Part shown: positions 8,734 to 17,621 of the stretch, one piece after another
How the letters are laid out: each line of letters opens with the position of its first letter
How positions within the stretch are numbered: position 1 is the first letter of the stretch
NCBI RefSeq assembly: GCF_947491715.1
Contig: NZ_CANLKR010000005.1
Span: 101,267 to 165,266 of the forward strand
Direction of reading: 5' to 3'
Length of the DNA stretch: 64,000 nucleotides
From: an uncultured Shewanella sp.
GTDB taxonomy: Bacteria; Pseudomonadota; Gammaproteobacteria; Enterobacterales; Shewanellaceae
Program-made: the position numbers and the translations under genes
Notes under the pieces: model-generated
Told to the model about the DNA's origin: nothing
Database searches by the model: none
What the model saw: the letters and a program-made list of their open reading frames with translations, nothing else

Positions 8734-9107
8734 GCGTTAGCTCCTTTTTTAGCCGGGGCCTTGGCGGGCGTTGCAGCAGGGGTTGATTTACTGCTTGAGG
8801 AACCTGATTTTGATGCGGGTTGGGCTTTTTGAGGAATGATAAATCGCCTGATAATAATGGCTTCGCTGCCACCATTTTGAAAGAAATCTTTCACCGCATA
8901 AGTCAGCGGAAAGTCAAATGTTAACTCTCCAAACATCTGCTCAAAATTCCCCATACTGGTTACGGTAATGGCATCATCGACGGGACCTTTTGGGGCTCTT
9001 CCAATAAACGCGGTAATCGCAGTGGGAACGCCTGTGATGGTGTGGCTACCACTTGGGATCTCTTCCACGTAGACGCCTGGATAACTTAACTGTACTGGCA
9101 TATTCAA
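8730..9107 (-). CDS. eCIS sheath, N-terminal piece (125 aa)
   Basis: Residues 1-90 match the N-terminus of sheath proteins: YPGVYVEEIPSGSHTITGVPT, AFIGRAPKGPV, FEQMFGELTFDFPLTYAVKDFFQNGGSEAIIIRR. After that comes a Ser/Ala/Pro/Lys linker ending AKKGANA and a stop. In other eCIS loci, this block and the next ORF form one protein, together about 563 residues here. In known sheaths the N-terminal arm links neighbouring subunits. One inserted base just before the ATG of the next ORF would fuse the two frames, so a natural split, a frameshift mutation or a sequence error are all possible. It is the first gene of the visible operon. Confidence 0.9.
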   Translation of the reverse strand: MNMPVQLSYPGVYVEEIPSGSHTITGVPTAITAFIGRAPKGPVDDAITVTSMGNFEQMFGELTFDFPLTYAVKDFFQNGGSEAIIIRRFIIPQKAQPASKSGSSSSKSTPAATPAKAPAKKGANA

Positions 9108-9603
9108 TGTCCTTTTTAAGTTTTACATAAGCATTTCACCTCTCTTCTGGCACAACAAAACTCCCCAAAACAAAATTAACTTACAGGTGTTTTTTTAATC
9201 ATTCAAGTCATGTTTTTAGCACTACTATTGTCTACTTATGATACAAAAAATCATAAGTAAAAAATAAAATAAGCAAGTAAACAGAATCTTATTAAGCATT
9301 CACGGCTAAAAATCACTGATTAAAAACAACCAATCGACAGATAAAAACAACAGATTAATAGAAAAAAGAATTAGGAAAATAAAGATGGAAATCATATTAA
9401 AAATAAATCTATGATATAATAACTAGAATAACCCTTAAAAATTAATAACACTTAAATAAAACTAAAATCCAATAAAAAAGGACTAAACATAAATGATGAA
9501 ATTTAAAATATAAAGGCAAATAAAGTCATGTATTATGTTTACATTTTAACAAACATATGATTAAACTAGAATATATTTCAGATGATCGAAGCGACTATAT
9601 CTT
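9108..9603. other. AT-rich divergent intergenic region
   Basis: About 500 bp separate the eCIS operon (minus) from the glycosyltransferase operon (plus). It is strongly AT-rich with no convincing ORF, and must hold the promoters of both. I see an AAAAGG-type ribosome site just before the sheath start and no clear operator or promoter consensus. Confidence 0.5.
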
Positions 9604-10563
9604 ATGTTAATCTCTGTTGTAGCACCAATGTATAATGAAGCTTCAGCCATCAACGAATATATCACCCAAACAATCACAGTACTTAAAAAAAATTATGATG
9701 CATTTGAATTGATTATTGTTGATGATGGTTCAACAGATAAGAGCGTTAATATTGTTCAACACTCAATGTCAGTTTATGCTGAAATCAGACTCATTATTTT
9801 GTCGCGCAATTTTGGCCACGAAAATGCGTTAACAGCAGGCTTGGTCGCCGCTAAAGGAGATTTTGTCGTATTAATGGACTCAGACCTACAAAACCCACCA
9901 CAACTTATCCCTAAATTATTTAAAAAATTAAACGAGGGTTTTGATGTCGTTTATGCTGCACGCACTCACAGGAAAGGAGAAAGTTGGCTAAAAAAAACGT
10001 CTTCATATTTTTTTTATTGGCTCGCAAAAAAAATGACGGGATTTGAATTATCTGCCGATGCAGCCGATTTTAGAATATTGCACCGGCGTGTCGTCGATGC
10101 CTTAATTCTTTTAAAAGAAAATAATCGAAAATTGATCATGTTATATGCATTTGTCGGTTTTAATACAGCTTCAGTTCCCTATCACGTCCCTCCACGGTTT
10201 GCGGGGAAATCAAAGTATAATTATTTTCAATTAATCAAAACTGCCCTCGATGCCATTTTATCTTTTTCTACTCGTCCTCTATGGATAATATCAATACTCT
10301 CTATTATCATTAGTTTTTTATCAGCAAGTTATGCGGGATTTATTTTCTTACAACATTTTATTGTTAATAATTTAATTGATGGTGTCGCCTCCATTTTATG
10401 TTTCACAGCGACAATGTTTTCTATTTTATTTTTATTTTTATCCTTATTGTCAGAATATATTGGCAGAATTATGACAGAAACAAAATCTAGACCGCTATAT
10501 TATATTCAGCGTGAAATTTGCCATGATGATCTAAACATTGATGCCAACCAAAAACGTGAATAA
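9604..10563 (+). CDS. GT2 family polyprenyl-phosphate glycosyltransferase (GtrB/DPM1-like)
   Basis: A 319-residue inner-membrane enzyme. The GT-A domain shows VVAPMYNE at the start, VDDGSTD (39-45), NFGHENALTAGLVAAKGD and the metal-binding MDSDLQNPPQ (91-100). Two hydrophobic helices near residues 228-250 and 262-285 follow, as in GtrB/ArnC/DPM1-type enzymes that move a sugar from a nucleotide donor to a polyprenyl phosphate. The next gene, a carbohydrate deacetylase, overlaps its end, so the pair probably modifies a lipid-linked sugar for an envelope glycan. The sugar and final acceptor are unknown. Confidence 0.88.
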   Translation: MLISVVAPMYNEASAINEYITQTITVLKKNYDAFELIIVDDGSTDKSVNIVQHSMSVYAEIRLIILSRNFGHENALTAGLVAAKGDFVVLMDSDLQNPPQLIPKLFKKLNEGFDVVYAARTHRKGESWLKKTSSYFFYWLAKKMTGFELSADAADFRILHRRVVDALILLKENNRKLIMLYAFVGFNTASVPYHVPPRFAGKSKYNYFQLIKTALDAILSFSTRPLWIISILSIIISFLSASYAGFIFLQHFIVNNLIDGVASILCFTATMFSILFLFLSLLSEYIGRIMTETKSRPLYYIQREICHDDLNIDANQKRE

Positions 10564-11410
10564 GTATATTATTATTTGTGCCGATGATTTTGCACTGAAT
10601 CTTCCAATTTCAGGTGCGATTATTGAACTAGCTGAAAAAAAGAAAATTACAGCCACGAGTTGCATGACAAACATGCCACTCTGGCTTAAACACAGTCGAG
10701 ACTTAAAACCCTTATTATCAAACATAGATATAGGCCTTCATTTTAATTTAACCGAAGGTTCGCCTCTTGGCGAAAATAAAAGTTCTTTGGGCCATGATCA
10801 ATTTTTTACATTACCTCAATTACTCCAGAAAGCTTATCAAGGGAAAATTAAAAAAACTGAGGTTAAAGCTGAATTAATTGCTCAAATAAATGCTTTTATC
10901 AAAGGAATAGGCTGCATGCCAGCTTTTATTGACGGCCATCAACACATTCAACAGTTCCCTATTATTCGTCAAGCCATCATAGAAATTTATCAAGAACTCA
11001 ACTTATACCAGTATCAAAGTTATATTCGCGTTTCAAGTAATGGCCTTCTTGCCAGCTTTAATCAACCACAAAAGCTGAAAGCCATTATACTCACCCTCCT
11101 TGGCGCAATATCCTTTCGACGGCTTTTAGTTAAAAATAATATCCCACACAATACTACTTTTTCTGGTATTTATGATTTTTCTCCACAATTAAATTACGCC
11201 CTTTTTTTTAAAGACTGTTTATCACAACTGAGTGATAGCGGTATTTTAATGTGCCATCCAGCACATACCAATAATGAAAGCAATGATCCCATCGCTAAAT
11301 CAAGAACAAAAGAGTATGATTTTTTCATCGATACACTTTTTGAAGACATTTGTTACACTCAGAAAGTTGACCTTATAAGGTTTAATCATGCAAAAACAAC
11401 ACGACTTTAA
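10541..11410 (+). CDS. ChbG/HpnK (YdjC) family carbohydrate deacetylase
   Basis: A 289-residue protein from the ATG at 10541; a TTG one codon earlier is less likely. Diagnostic blocks are IICADDFALN (10-20, metal-binding Asp pair), IGLHFNLTEGSPLG, FIDGHQHIQQFP (metal-binding His) and a late MCHPAHTN. These are the YdjC-fold deacetylase residues, which remove acetyl groups from N-acetylated sugars. It overlaps the upstream GT2 gene by 23 bp, which argues for co-translation and a shared substrate. Confidence 0.85.
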   Translation: MPTKNVNKYIIICADDFALNLPISGAIIELAEKKKITATSCMTNMPLWLKHSRDLKPLLSNIDIGLHFNLTEGSPLGENKSSLGHDQFFTLPQLLQKAYQGKIKKTEVKAELIAQINAFIKGIGCMPAFIDGHQHIQQFPIIRQAIIEIYQELNLYQYQSYIRVSSNGLLASFNQPQKLKAIILTLLGAISFRRLLVKNNIPHNTTFSGIYDFSPQLNYALFFKDCLSQLSDSGILMCHPAHTNNESNDPIAKSRTKEYDFFIDTLFEDICYTQKVDLIRFNHAKTTRL

Positions 11411-11468
11411 CTCAAAACTATTATCATATTTTATCTATTAAAGTGTTCGGTGTACCTTAAAGCATCCA

Positions 11469-12413
11469 CTAAATCAAATATGACTCATTGGATTGAAGCC
11501 ACTGTTTAACGGCCATATTGAACCGCAATAGCTTTTGCGGCATTCCACGCCGCTGGGCATAGAGCAAGTTTAATGCCTGAGACTTTATCGACCACTGGGG
11601 TAGCACATGAATAAGCTCACCACGATGAATTTGCTCTTCAACTTGATAAAAAGGTAAACAGGCTAACCCTAAACCTTGTAAAGCCAACTCACAAATCGCA
11701 CTGTAAGTATTGCTGTGCAGCTGACCTGATACAGCAAGGGATATCTTTTGTTCACCACAATGCAATTCAAATTCCTCACACAGCCTTTCTCGGCTGTTAA
11801 GAATAAAGGCACATTGATGAATATCACCGAGCTCTGGCATTCTATTCTTGTTTAAGTTATTTTTTAAGTTCTTATTTAAGTTCTTATTTAAGTTCTCGTT
11901 TAAGTATTGCTCACTGCATACCATGACATTACGGATCATGCCCAAGGGTTTGGCAACCACATCTTGCGGCAATGTATCGTCAGCCCTTAAGGCCACATCA
12001 TAATCACCAAGTTCAATGTGCTTTTTTTCATGGCCACAATCTAGCATCACATTAATATCAGGATAGTCACGACAAAACTGAGGAATAACATGTCGGCAAA
12101 GTGCTTTTCCAAGTTCCAATGGCGCTGTCACATGTAAATCACCACTAACTTCTTGCGTCATGTCCTTCAGCCGCATTTCAGCTTCAATGGCCAGTAATTG
12201 AATTTGCCTCGCCTTTAGGTATAAGGCTTCACCCGTTTCAGTAAAATGCATTGAACGCGTGGTTCGATGAAACAACTTAACATTTAATTGCTGTTCCAAT
12301 TTCTGAATATGGCGAGACACTAAGCCTTTAGACACATCCAACTTATCGGCAGCTTGAGTAAAACTGAGCGTATCGGCCACCATTATAAAAGTCTGTAAAT
12401 AACGTAAATCCAC
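11469..12413 (-). CDS. LysR-family transcriptional regulator
   Basis: A 314-residue regulator with the LysR helix-turn-helix at residues 1-60 (FTQAADKLDVSKGLVSRHIQKLEQQL) and a periplasmic-binding-protein-like effector domain after about residue 90. An in-frame stretch of 12-bp repeats (about 11846-11905) gives NLNKNLNKNLKNNLNK near residue 172 and lengthens a loop of the effector domain. It is divergent from the SDR gene 109 bp away, the usual arrangement for a LysR regulator and its target. The inducer is unknown. Confidence 0.92.
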   Translation of the reverse strand: MDLRYLQTFIMVADTLSFTQAADKLDVSKGLVSRHIQKLEQQLNVKLFHRTTRSMHFTETGEALYLKARQIQLLAIEAEMRLKDMTQEVSGDLHVTAPLELGKALCRHVIPQFCRDYPDINVMLDCGHEKKHIELGDYDVALRADDTLPQDVVAKPLGMIRNVMVCSEQYLNENLNKNLNKNLKNNLNKNRMPELGDIHQCAFILNSRERLCEEFELHCGEQKISLAVSGQLHSNTYSAICELALQGLGLACLPFYQVEEQIHRGELIHVLPQWSIKSQALNLLYAQRRGMPQKLLRFNMAVKQWLQSNESYLI

Positions 12414-12522
12414 TCAATTAACACCATTTAGTAAACAGTCTTCTTATTTTATGTTGTTTTTTCGACTTTAAAAAGAAATTATCATCATTTATATCAACAA
12501 TACCACTAATAGAGTCGAACAC

Positions 12523-13131
12523 ATGAAAATGCTTATTATAGGCGCATCCGGCACCATAGGCAGTCAAATCACAGCCGCATTATCAAATCAACATGACGTC
12601 ATCACCGCAGGGAAACACACAGGAGCGAGACAGATTGACATCACCGATCCTGAGTCTATTCACACAACGCTTACTGCGATTGGCCAACTTGACGCCATTA
12701 TCAATGCCACAGGAGACGTGGCATTTGACTCCTTTGAAAACTTATCTCAAAAAGAGTGGAATAAAGGCATTCAAAGCCGCCTAATGGGGCAAATTAATTT
12801 GACTCAAATGGGTATGCATTTTCTAAATGATGGCGGTAGTATCACATTGACCACAGGGATCATTGCCGATCACCCTATCAAATATGGTGTCAGCGCCGCC
12901 ACACTCAATGGCGCTATCCATCACTTTGTCAAAGCTGTGTCCAACGAGCTGCCTCGAGGTATTCGAATCAATGCGGTCAGCCCCTCTGTCGTCACAGAAT
13001 CACTCAGTATTTATGCCGATTACTTTCCAGGATTTCAATCGATTGATGCAAGCACACTGGCCCAATTCTATCTCCGCTCAACATTAGGCATAGAAACAGG
13101 GCAAGTCTTTAAAGCCTATGGAGAAAATTAA
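12523..13131 (+). CDS. short-chain dehydrogenase/reductase, small SDR subfamily
   Basis: A 202-residue Rossmann protein with the nucleotide-binding GASGTIG at residues 8-14, DITDP, INATGD in the NNAG position and ELPRGIRINAVSPSVV near the end. The canonical YxxxK catalytic pair is not present: the region reads KYGVSAATLNGAIHHFVKA. This replacement is, as I recall, shared by a subfamily of small SDR proteins, so it is not a decay sign by itself. Substrate unknown. Probably regulated by the divergent LysR gene. Confidence 0.85.
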   Translation: MKMLIIGASGTIGSQITAALSNQHDVITAGKHTGARQIDITDPESIHTTLTAIGQLDAIINATGDVAFDSFENLSQKEWNKGIQSRLMGQINLTQMGMHFLNDGGSITLTTGIIADHPIKYGVSAATLNGAIHHFVKAVSNELPRGIRINAVSPSVVTESLSIYADYFPGFQSIDASTLAQFYLRSTLGIETGQVFKAYGEN

Positions 13132-13524
13132 ACATACAGACACAAAAAAATTCGATGAATTAACCCATATTATATCCGTGATACTTGGGTTTGAAGCACA
13201 TTTGAACATGTGGATTTAACCCAAGATGAAAACAGTTTTGTTGCATATACCTTGTATTTGCAATACGCTTTCATCTCCAATGACTCCCCTGCAACTCACA
13301 CTAAGCCTTTGTTACATTAGTGTCTTTACCGCGCTACTCACTGCCAATGATCCCTGTATACCCTGAATAAGATAGATTTCTATCTAGCTTGATAATTCGA
13401 AGGATAAATATAAAAGCGCATTTCCCTCACCCTGATATGACCCTCTATTAACTCAACATAGACAGATCACAGTCCTTTAGTATAAGCTGAATAAAATCAA
13501 TAATTACAATAAAAAGAGAGAGCT
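13132..13524. other. intergenic region with a two-part inverted repeat
   Basis: No ORF. At 13184-13225 there is a nested inverted repeat: outer arms CTTGGGTT/AACCCAAG and inner arms CACAT/ATGTG around a 6-nt loop. No T-run follows, so it is not a typical terminator. It lies 53 bp after the SDR gene and 300 bp before the transporter gene. An AGAGAGAG-type ribosome site precedes the transporter start. Confidence 0.55.
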
Positions 13525-14400
13525 ATGGAAGCGGATATTCTCATTCAGGTCATCTTACCTGCGGCGTTATTTATTATCATGTTAGGAATGGGGTTATCTT
13601 TAAAGCTGATGGACTTCCAGTTAATTATTGCTAAGCCAAAAGCGGTCATTTTAGGTGTATTGGCACAAATGTTGATGCTACCTTTAATTGCTTATTTGAT
13701 TATTCTAAGTTTACATATTGAAGGTGCACTGGCCGTTGGTTTGATCATTTTAGCACTATGCCCTGGTGGCACCACATCCAACCTCTATACCTATCTGGCG
13801 AAAGGGGATGTTGCCTTATCGGTCACCCTCACGTCTGTGGTGAGTCTCATTACGCCTTTTACTTTACCTATCATTTTACTCATGTTCATGGATTTATTAT
13901 TAGGTAGCGGAAATAAGGTCGATTTACCTGTACTCAAGACCATGACTCAATTACTCGTGATTACGGTGATCCCTATTAGTTTAGGCATGATTATCCACCG
14001 CTTAAAGCCTCACTTTGCCATGGCCGCAGAAGGTTATGTTAAAATATTCTCTATTGTTTTCTTGCTGTTAATAGTGACAGGACTCGTTGTCAAAAACATT
14101 AGCCATATGGCCAATTATTTTGTTCAAATGGGATTAGCAAGCCTTTTGCTTAATGTGATTTGTATGTTTTTAGGCTTAAGCCTTGCAAGGGCGGCTAAAC
14201 TCAATTTTGCTCAACAAAAATCAATTGCCATTGAAGTTGGGTTTCAAAATGGCACCTTAGCGATAGTCATTGCCCTGAGTTTATTACAAAACACACAAAT
14301 GGCCATCGCGGCAACCTGTTACTCTTTATTAATGTTTATAACAGGGGCAATTTTCACACTCATATTAAACCGCTTTGAGGCTCATACACAAACGTCTTGA
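13525..14400 (+). CDS. bile acid:sodium symporter family (BASS) transporter
   Basis: A 291-residue integral membrane protein with about nine hydrophobic segments. The family signature ALCPGGTTSNLYTYLAKGDVALSVTLTSV is clear (the PGG-S-N/E and LA-GD-ALS block), as is VGFQNGTLAIVIA in the second half, matching the two unwound helices that bind sodium and substrate. BASS proteins import organic acids such as bile acids, pyruvate or pantoate with sodium. The substrate cannot be told from the sequence. It is a single gene with its own ribosome site. Confidence 0.88.
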   Translation: MEADILIQVILPAALFIIMLGMGLSLKLMDFQLIIAKPKAVILGVLAQMLMLPLIAYLIILSLHIEGALAVGLIILALCPGGTTSNLYTYLAKGDVALSVTLTSVVSLITPFTLPIILLMFMDLLLGSGNKVDLPVLKTMTQLLVITVIPISLGMIIHRLKPHFAMAAEGYVKIFSIVFLLLIVTGLVVKNISHMANYFVQMGLASLLLNVICMFLGLSLARAAKLNFAQQKSIAIEVGFQNGTLAIVIALSLLQNTQMAIAATCYSLLMFITGAIFTLILNRFEAHTQTS

Positions 14401-14525
14401 ATCAAGAAATTTTATCTATAAGAAATGAAGTTATTCTATTTTGACTTCACTCAGTCAATGACAATCCCTATTGAAACGTCTTCGCTTAAATTTAGGCTTA
14501 TAAAGAGAAGTTTCTAGGGTCATAA

Positions 14526-14648
14526 TTAACAGACTAATACAACTTTGCCTAAAGTATCGCCACTGCGAAGACATTGAATTGCTTGGTGGGCTTGCGCAAA
14601 AGGAAAAACATGGCCAACATGAGGAGGCGGAATATCCACGCTCTCCAT
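14526..14648 (-). pseudogene. C-terminal remnant of a zinc-type alcohol dehydrogenase / quinone oxidoreductase
   Basis: The 40 codons before a TAA read PPHVGHVFPFAQAHQAIQ then SGDTLGKVVLV, the typical end of the MDR superfamily (FPFxQAxxAxxxxxSGxxxGKVVL). Nothing upstream continues the family, so only the last tenth of the gene remains. The BASS gene ends 125 bp away. Confidence 0.6.
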
Positions 14649-14821
14649 ATCGAATATCAGTCACCAAGCTCATACTCTTTTAAAAAATAACACTAAAGTA
14701 TTAGCCTTTTATTTTTTTTAGCTCATTGGCTAATCCTCTTTCATACCTGAGACTGATGCTTTTATCACCGCCCCTGTTAATGTTGTCTAAAAGAGATATT
14801 AGAGTGAGTAGGTGATTTTAA

Positions 14822-16666
14822 ATGGATATTTCAAACACTATGAAGTTAAATCTAATGGTATTATGCTCGACATTATTTTTCTATGGCTGTTCGAACGAGT
14901 CCAGTTCAGCAACCTCATCCGATACCCATTCAACAACGTCTGACACTGCTAATGTTATTTCTATTGATACATCATCTTCTCTGATTAAAGCTGAAATCAA
15001 TGCGCCAGAGATAATGATTGAAACAACCAATAGTAATATATTGTTAAGTCTGAGATATGACGATGATAGACAGCAAACCTCCACAAACCAAAGCGACTCC
15101 AGAACTGTTACTGTAACGTCAGCAATAATGACACCTAAATGTCCCTCCATTGACACCATCGAGCCTCAGTCTATTTCAGTGAATTCAACATCTATTGCTT
15201 ATCCTATTATTGCACCAACGCTACCTGAGAATATAACGCGCTGCGAATATCAATTAAGTTATTACATTGAAGGAGAAAATGTTATTCAACCGGAAATGTC
15301 GCTTATAACCATCATATCGGCGCCTATTATTACCGTCAATTTATTAAAAAATAATCAAGTCGCCACCTCTATTATTCGCCAAGGCGGAACGCTAACAGTC
15401 GAAATACTGCCACCTGCGAGCTGGGATGGAATAGAAAATGATCTGAACTTTGATATCACGACAACAATCCCAAATATCAATTTTACTGCTTGTACAATCT
15501 CACTTAATAGCCATGAAGCATGTTCTTCTTCAACCCTAATGAGTGATGTTGCTTTAGATATTTATACCATTACAGTTACATCAACAAACACTGAACCTTT
15601 TTTAACTGAAACAACTAAAAATATTGAGGTAATTGAACCATTACCTTTTTTACTAGAAACAAGTACTGAAATTGCTGATTATAACGGTGACGGTATTGAT
15701 GACAATATCAGTATCAATACTTATGATTATGATGAAAATGGACAAGTATTGAAAGAGATATTAACAACAGATAGAGAGATAGACGACACGATTGATCAAT
15801 CAATAATGACAACTTATGAATATTTAGTCTCCACAACTGTAATCAGAAATACTAGAGACTATAACGGTGATGGGGTCGATGATGCCATCATTCAAACAAG
15901 TTTACGTTACGATGATTCAGCTAATTTAATTCAAAACTATGAAGCCAATGATTTTGATGCAGATGGAAATTATGATCTCCATAGTATTAATAATTATGAA
16001 TATAATAGTGATAATTTGCTACTCTCAAAATATCAAGGCTCATCTGAAGATATTGATGGAGAGCACACTTTTTTTGTATCAACCCATTATGAGTATGATA
16101 TTAATGGAAATATACTTTTAGAAGCCATCGAATTCAATCGAGAAAGATTAGGAGCTACAAGTACATCAAGATCAAATACTTATACGTATAATGAAAATAA
16201 TGACAGACTGACCTATCTTTATGCAGAAGATACTGATGGCGATGATATTTTTAACAGAGAAACATTAACATCATATTTTTATAATCATCTGGAATTGTTG
16301 GTCTTAGTCACCGAAGAAATAGATCGTGATAATGATGGTGTTAATGATATAATGACTTCTACACACCTCGATTATGATTCTAATGGCAATGTCACCCAAT
16401 TCATTAAAGAAAGTGACTATAATACCGATGGGACTACAGACGCTTTATTCACGATTACCTATCATTACGATAGTAATGACAATTTAATATCAGAAATACA
16501 AGAAACAGATAGAGAAAATGATAATGTGATTGATTCTACCTCTAAGAAATACTATCAATATGATATTAATAATAATATCATTGAAATCATAGATGAATAT
16601 TTTTTTGGAAATGATCTTGCCTCAAGGCGTGTAACAACCAATACTTATATTCAACTCTCTGAATAA
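14822..16666 (+). CDS. surface lipoprotein with alternating Asp-rich and YD-type repeats
   Basis: A 614-residue protein with a lipoprotein signal ending FFYGC (Cys 23). An alternative start is Met 7. Residues 45-280 look like beta-sandwich repeats. Residues 285-600 hold about seven repeats of roughly 40-45 residues, each pairing an Asp-rich loop (DYNGDGIDDN, DFDADGNYD, DTDGDDIFN, DRDNDGVND, DYNTDGTTD) with a YD-type strand (YDYDENGQVL, YEYDINGNIL, YHYDSNDNLI). The loops resemble calcium-binding DxDxDG motifs and the strands resemble RHS/YD repeats. It is probably an outer-membrane or surface protein. No enzymatic domain is seen. It stands alone. Confidence 0.75.
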   Translation: MDISNTMKLNLMVLCSTLFFYGCSNESSSATSSDTHSTTSDTANVISIDTSSSLIKAEINAPEIMIETTNSNILLSLRYDDDRQQTSTNQSDSRTVTVTSAIMTPKCPSIDTIEPQSISVNSTSIAYPIIAPTLPENITRCEYQLSYYIEGENVIQPEMSLITIISAPIITVNLLKNNQVATSIIRQGGTLTVEILPPASWDGIENDLNFDITTTIPNINFTACTISLNSHEACSSSTLMSDVALDIYTITVTSTNTEPFLTETTKNIEVIEPLPFLLETSTEIADYNGDGIDDNISINTYDYDENGQVLKEILTTDREIDDTIDQSIMTTYEYLVSTTVIRNTRDYNGDGVDDAIIQTSLRYDDSANLIQNYEANDFDADGNYDLHSINNYEYNSDNLLLSKYQGSSEDIDGEHTFFVSTHYEYDINGNILLEAIEFNRERLGATSTSRSNTYTYNENNDRLTYLYAEDTDGDDIFNRETLTSYFYNHLELLVLVTEEIDRDNDGVNDIMTSTHLDYDSNGNVTQFIKESDYNTDGTTDALFTITYHYDSNDNLISEIQETDRENDNVIDSTSKKYYQYDINNNIIEIIDEYFFGNDLASRRVTTNTYIQLSE

Positions 16667-16889
16667 TTGAAAATATGTTTATGCTTATTAAAAACCTAAA
16701 TAAAGCAATATAAACTACATTGTGTAGCGTTACCCATATTTGTTATCTTGATGCCGAAATCACTAACGTCTTTTCTTTTTGAGTCCAATCCAGTTGCCCT
16801 GATTGGTTAAATTCTATGATGTTATAATTTATCCAAAGCCGCTGACATAAAAAACGAAAGCTAACGTTTTGCTCTCTGTTAGTGGTCAA

Positions 16890-17068
16890 CTAATATTGGC
16901 CACAATTTAGAATTTTGTCAAAGTGATCAGTCCCTTCAAACTTCATGGCTTGAAAATAGTGCTCCATTGTACGCCACTTATTATTATCCAATACGAAGCC
17001 AAAACAGCAAAGTTTGATAACTGATAGTATTTGTCATCTCTATTGAAAAAATAGATTACTTTAGCCAT
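16890..17068 (-). pseudogene. NADAR (YbiA-like) gene, frameshifted and truncated
   Basis: From the ATG at 17068 the frame reads MAKVIYFFNRDDKYYQLSNFA, the NADAR start. The match then continues in another frame as GFVLDNNKWRTMEHYFQAMK and FEGTDHFDKI, the conserved WxTxEHYFQAxKF block of NADAR N-glycosidases. A stop at 16890 cuts it off after about half the domain. The family removes damaged riboflavin-pathway intermediates and is also frequent as integron cassettes. Here it lies next to an integron cassette gene, so it may be a decayed cassette. Confidence 0.68.
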
Positions 17069-17158
17069 ATATTCTTGGGCCCATCGCCGCTATAAAAGGC
17101 GCGCGTTAGCGCATCCAGTGGAGGCCCTTTTGGCCGAAACGATTTTTGATAGGTGTTT

Positions 17159-17506
17159 TTAGTACTGCCATTTTCCCTTATCAACCAAAAGCTGGTTACC
17201 TTCACTATCAATTACTTTTAGTACGCCTGAGTTATGAATGAAGAACTTCGCACCATCAGCTAGAAATTCGTAACCCTGAAATGCGCATGGGGTGACCCCG
17301 TCAGCGCATTTTGTGTGTACAGTTTTTCCGATGACAGTGTGCTTCTGCTCACAACCAACAGGTGAGTATATGAATCTAATTGTATCGCAAGTTACGTTCC
17401 CTTCTTCACATTCACGTTCTATTTGAATAATAAAATTATCAGTTACAAGTGTCTCAGCAGAAACTACTGAGGAGATAATAACTAAAGCAATAACAAGATA
17501 TTTCAC
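17159..17506 (-). CDS. small secreted protein in an integron-type cassette
   Basis: A 115-residue protein of unknown function, with a GTG start preceded by AAGGAG at 4 nt. It has a signal peptide (MKYLVIALVIISSVVSAE) and five to six cysteines in the mature part, which suggests disulfides in the periplasm. The start lies 14 bp from the GTTAGGC end of an attC site, the normal geometry of an integron cassette. I see no second full attC after its stop. Confidence 0.72.
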   Translation of the reverse strand: MKYLVIALVIISSVVSAETLVTDNFIIQIERECEEGNVTCDTIRFIYSPVGCEQKHTVIGKTVHTKCADGVTPCAFQGYEFLADGAKFFIHNSGVLKVIDSEGNQLLVDKGKWQY

Positions 17507-17520
17507 GATACTCCTTGGAC

Positions 17521-17621
17521 GCCTAACGCCGCAATAAGCGGAGAGTAATAGTTTGCTAAAATGTGAAACGAAGTGGAACCGAGCAAACTGTTACGAAACC
17601 GACTTTATTACCTTGTTATAT
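17521..17621 (-). other. integron attC recombination site
   Basis: Read on the minus strand, the site runs from an R''-like ATATAAC (17615-17621) to a perfect GTTAGGC R' box (17521-17527). Between them lies an imperfect inverted repeat: TAACAGTTTGCT on one arm pairs with AGCAAACTATTA on the other, and outer arms with AATAA and CGG match too. The site is about 101 bp long, within the attC range. The end of the serine hydrolase gene lies inside it, and the next cassette gene starts right after it. No integrase gene is in the window. Confidence 0.75.

Noticed and set aside
8720..8760. Programmed ribosomal frameshift in the sheath gene at the AAAAAAGG run
   Set aside because: After a -1 slip the frame meets TAA within two codons, and the +1 frame also stops soon, so slippage at this run cannot fuse the two ORFs. 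Re-initiation at the ATGA overlap is more likely.
13132..13524. Riboswitch in the leader of the BASS transporter
   Set aside because: The nested hairpin does not match a riboswitch class that I know and lies 300 bp from the start codon.
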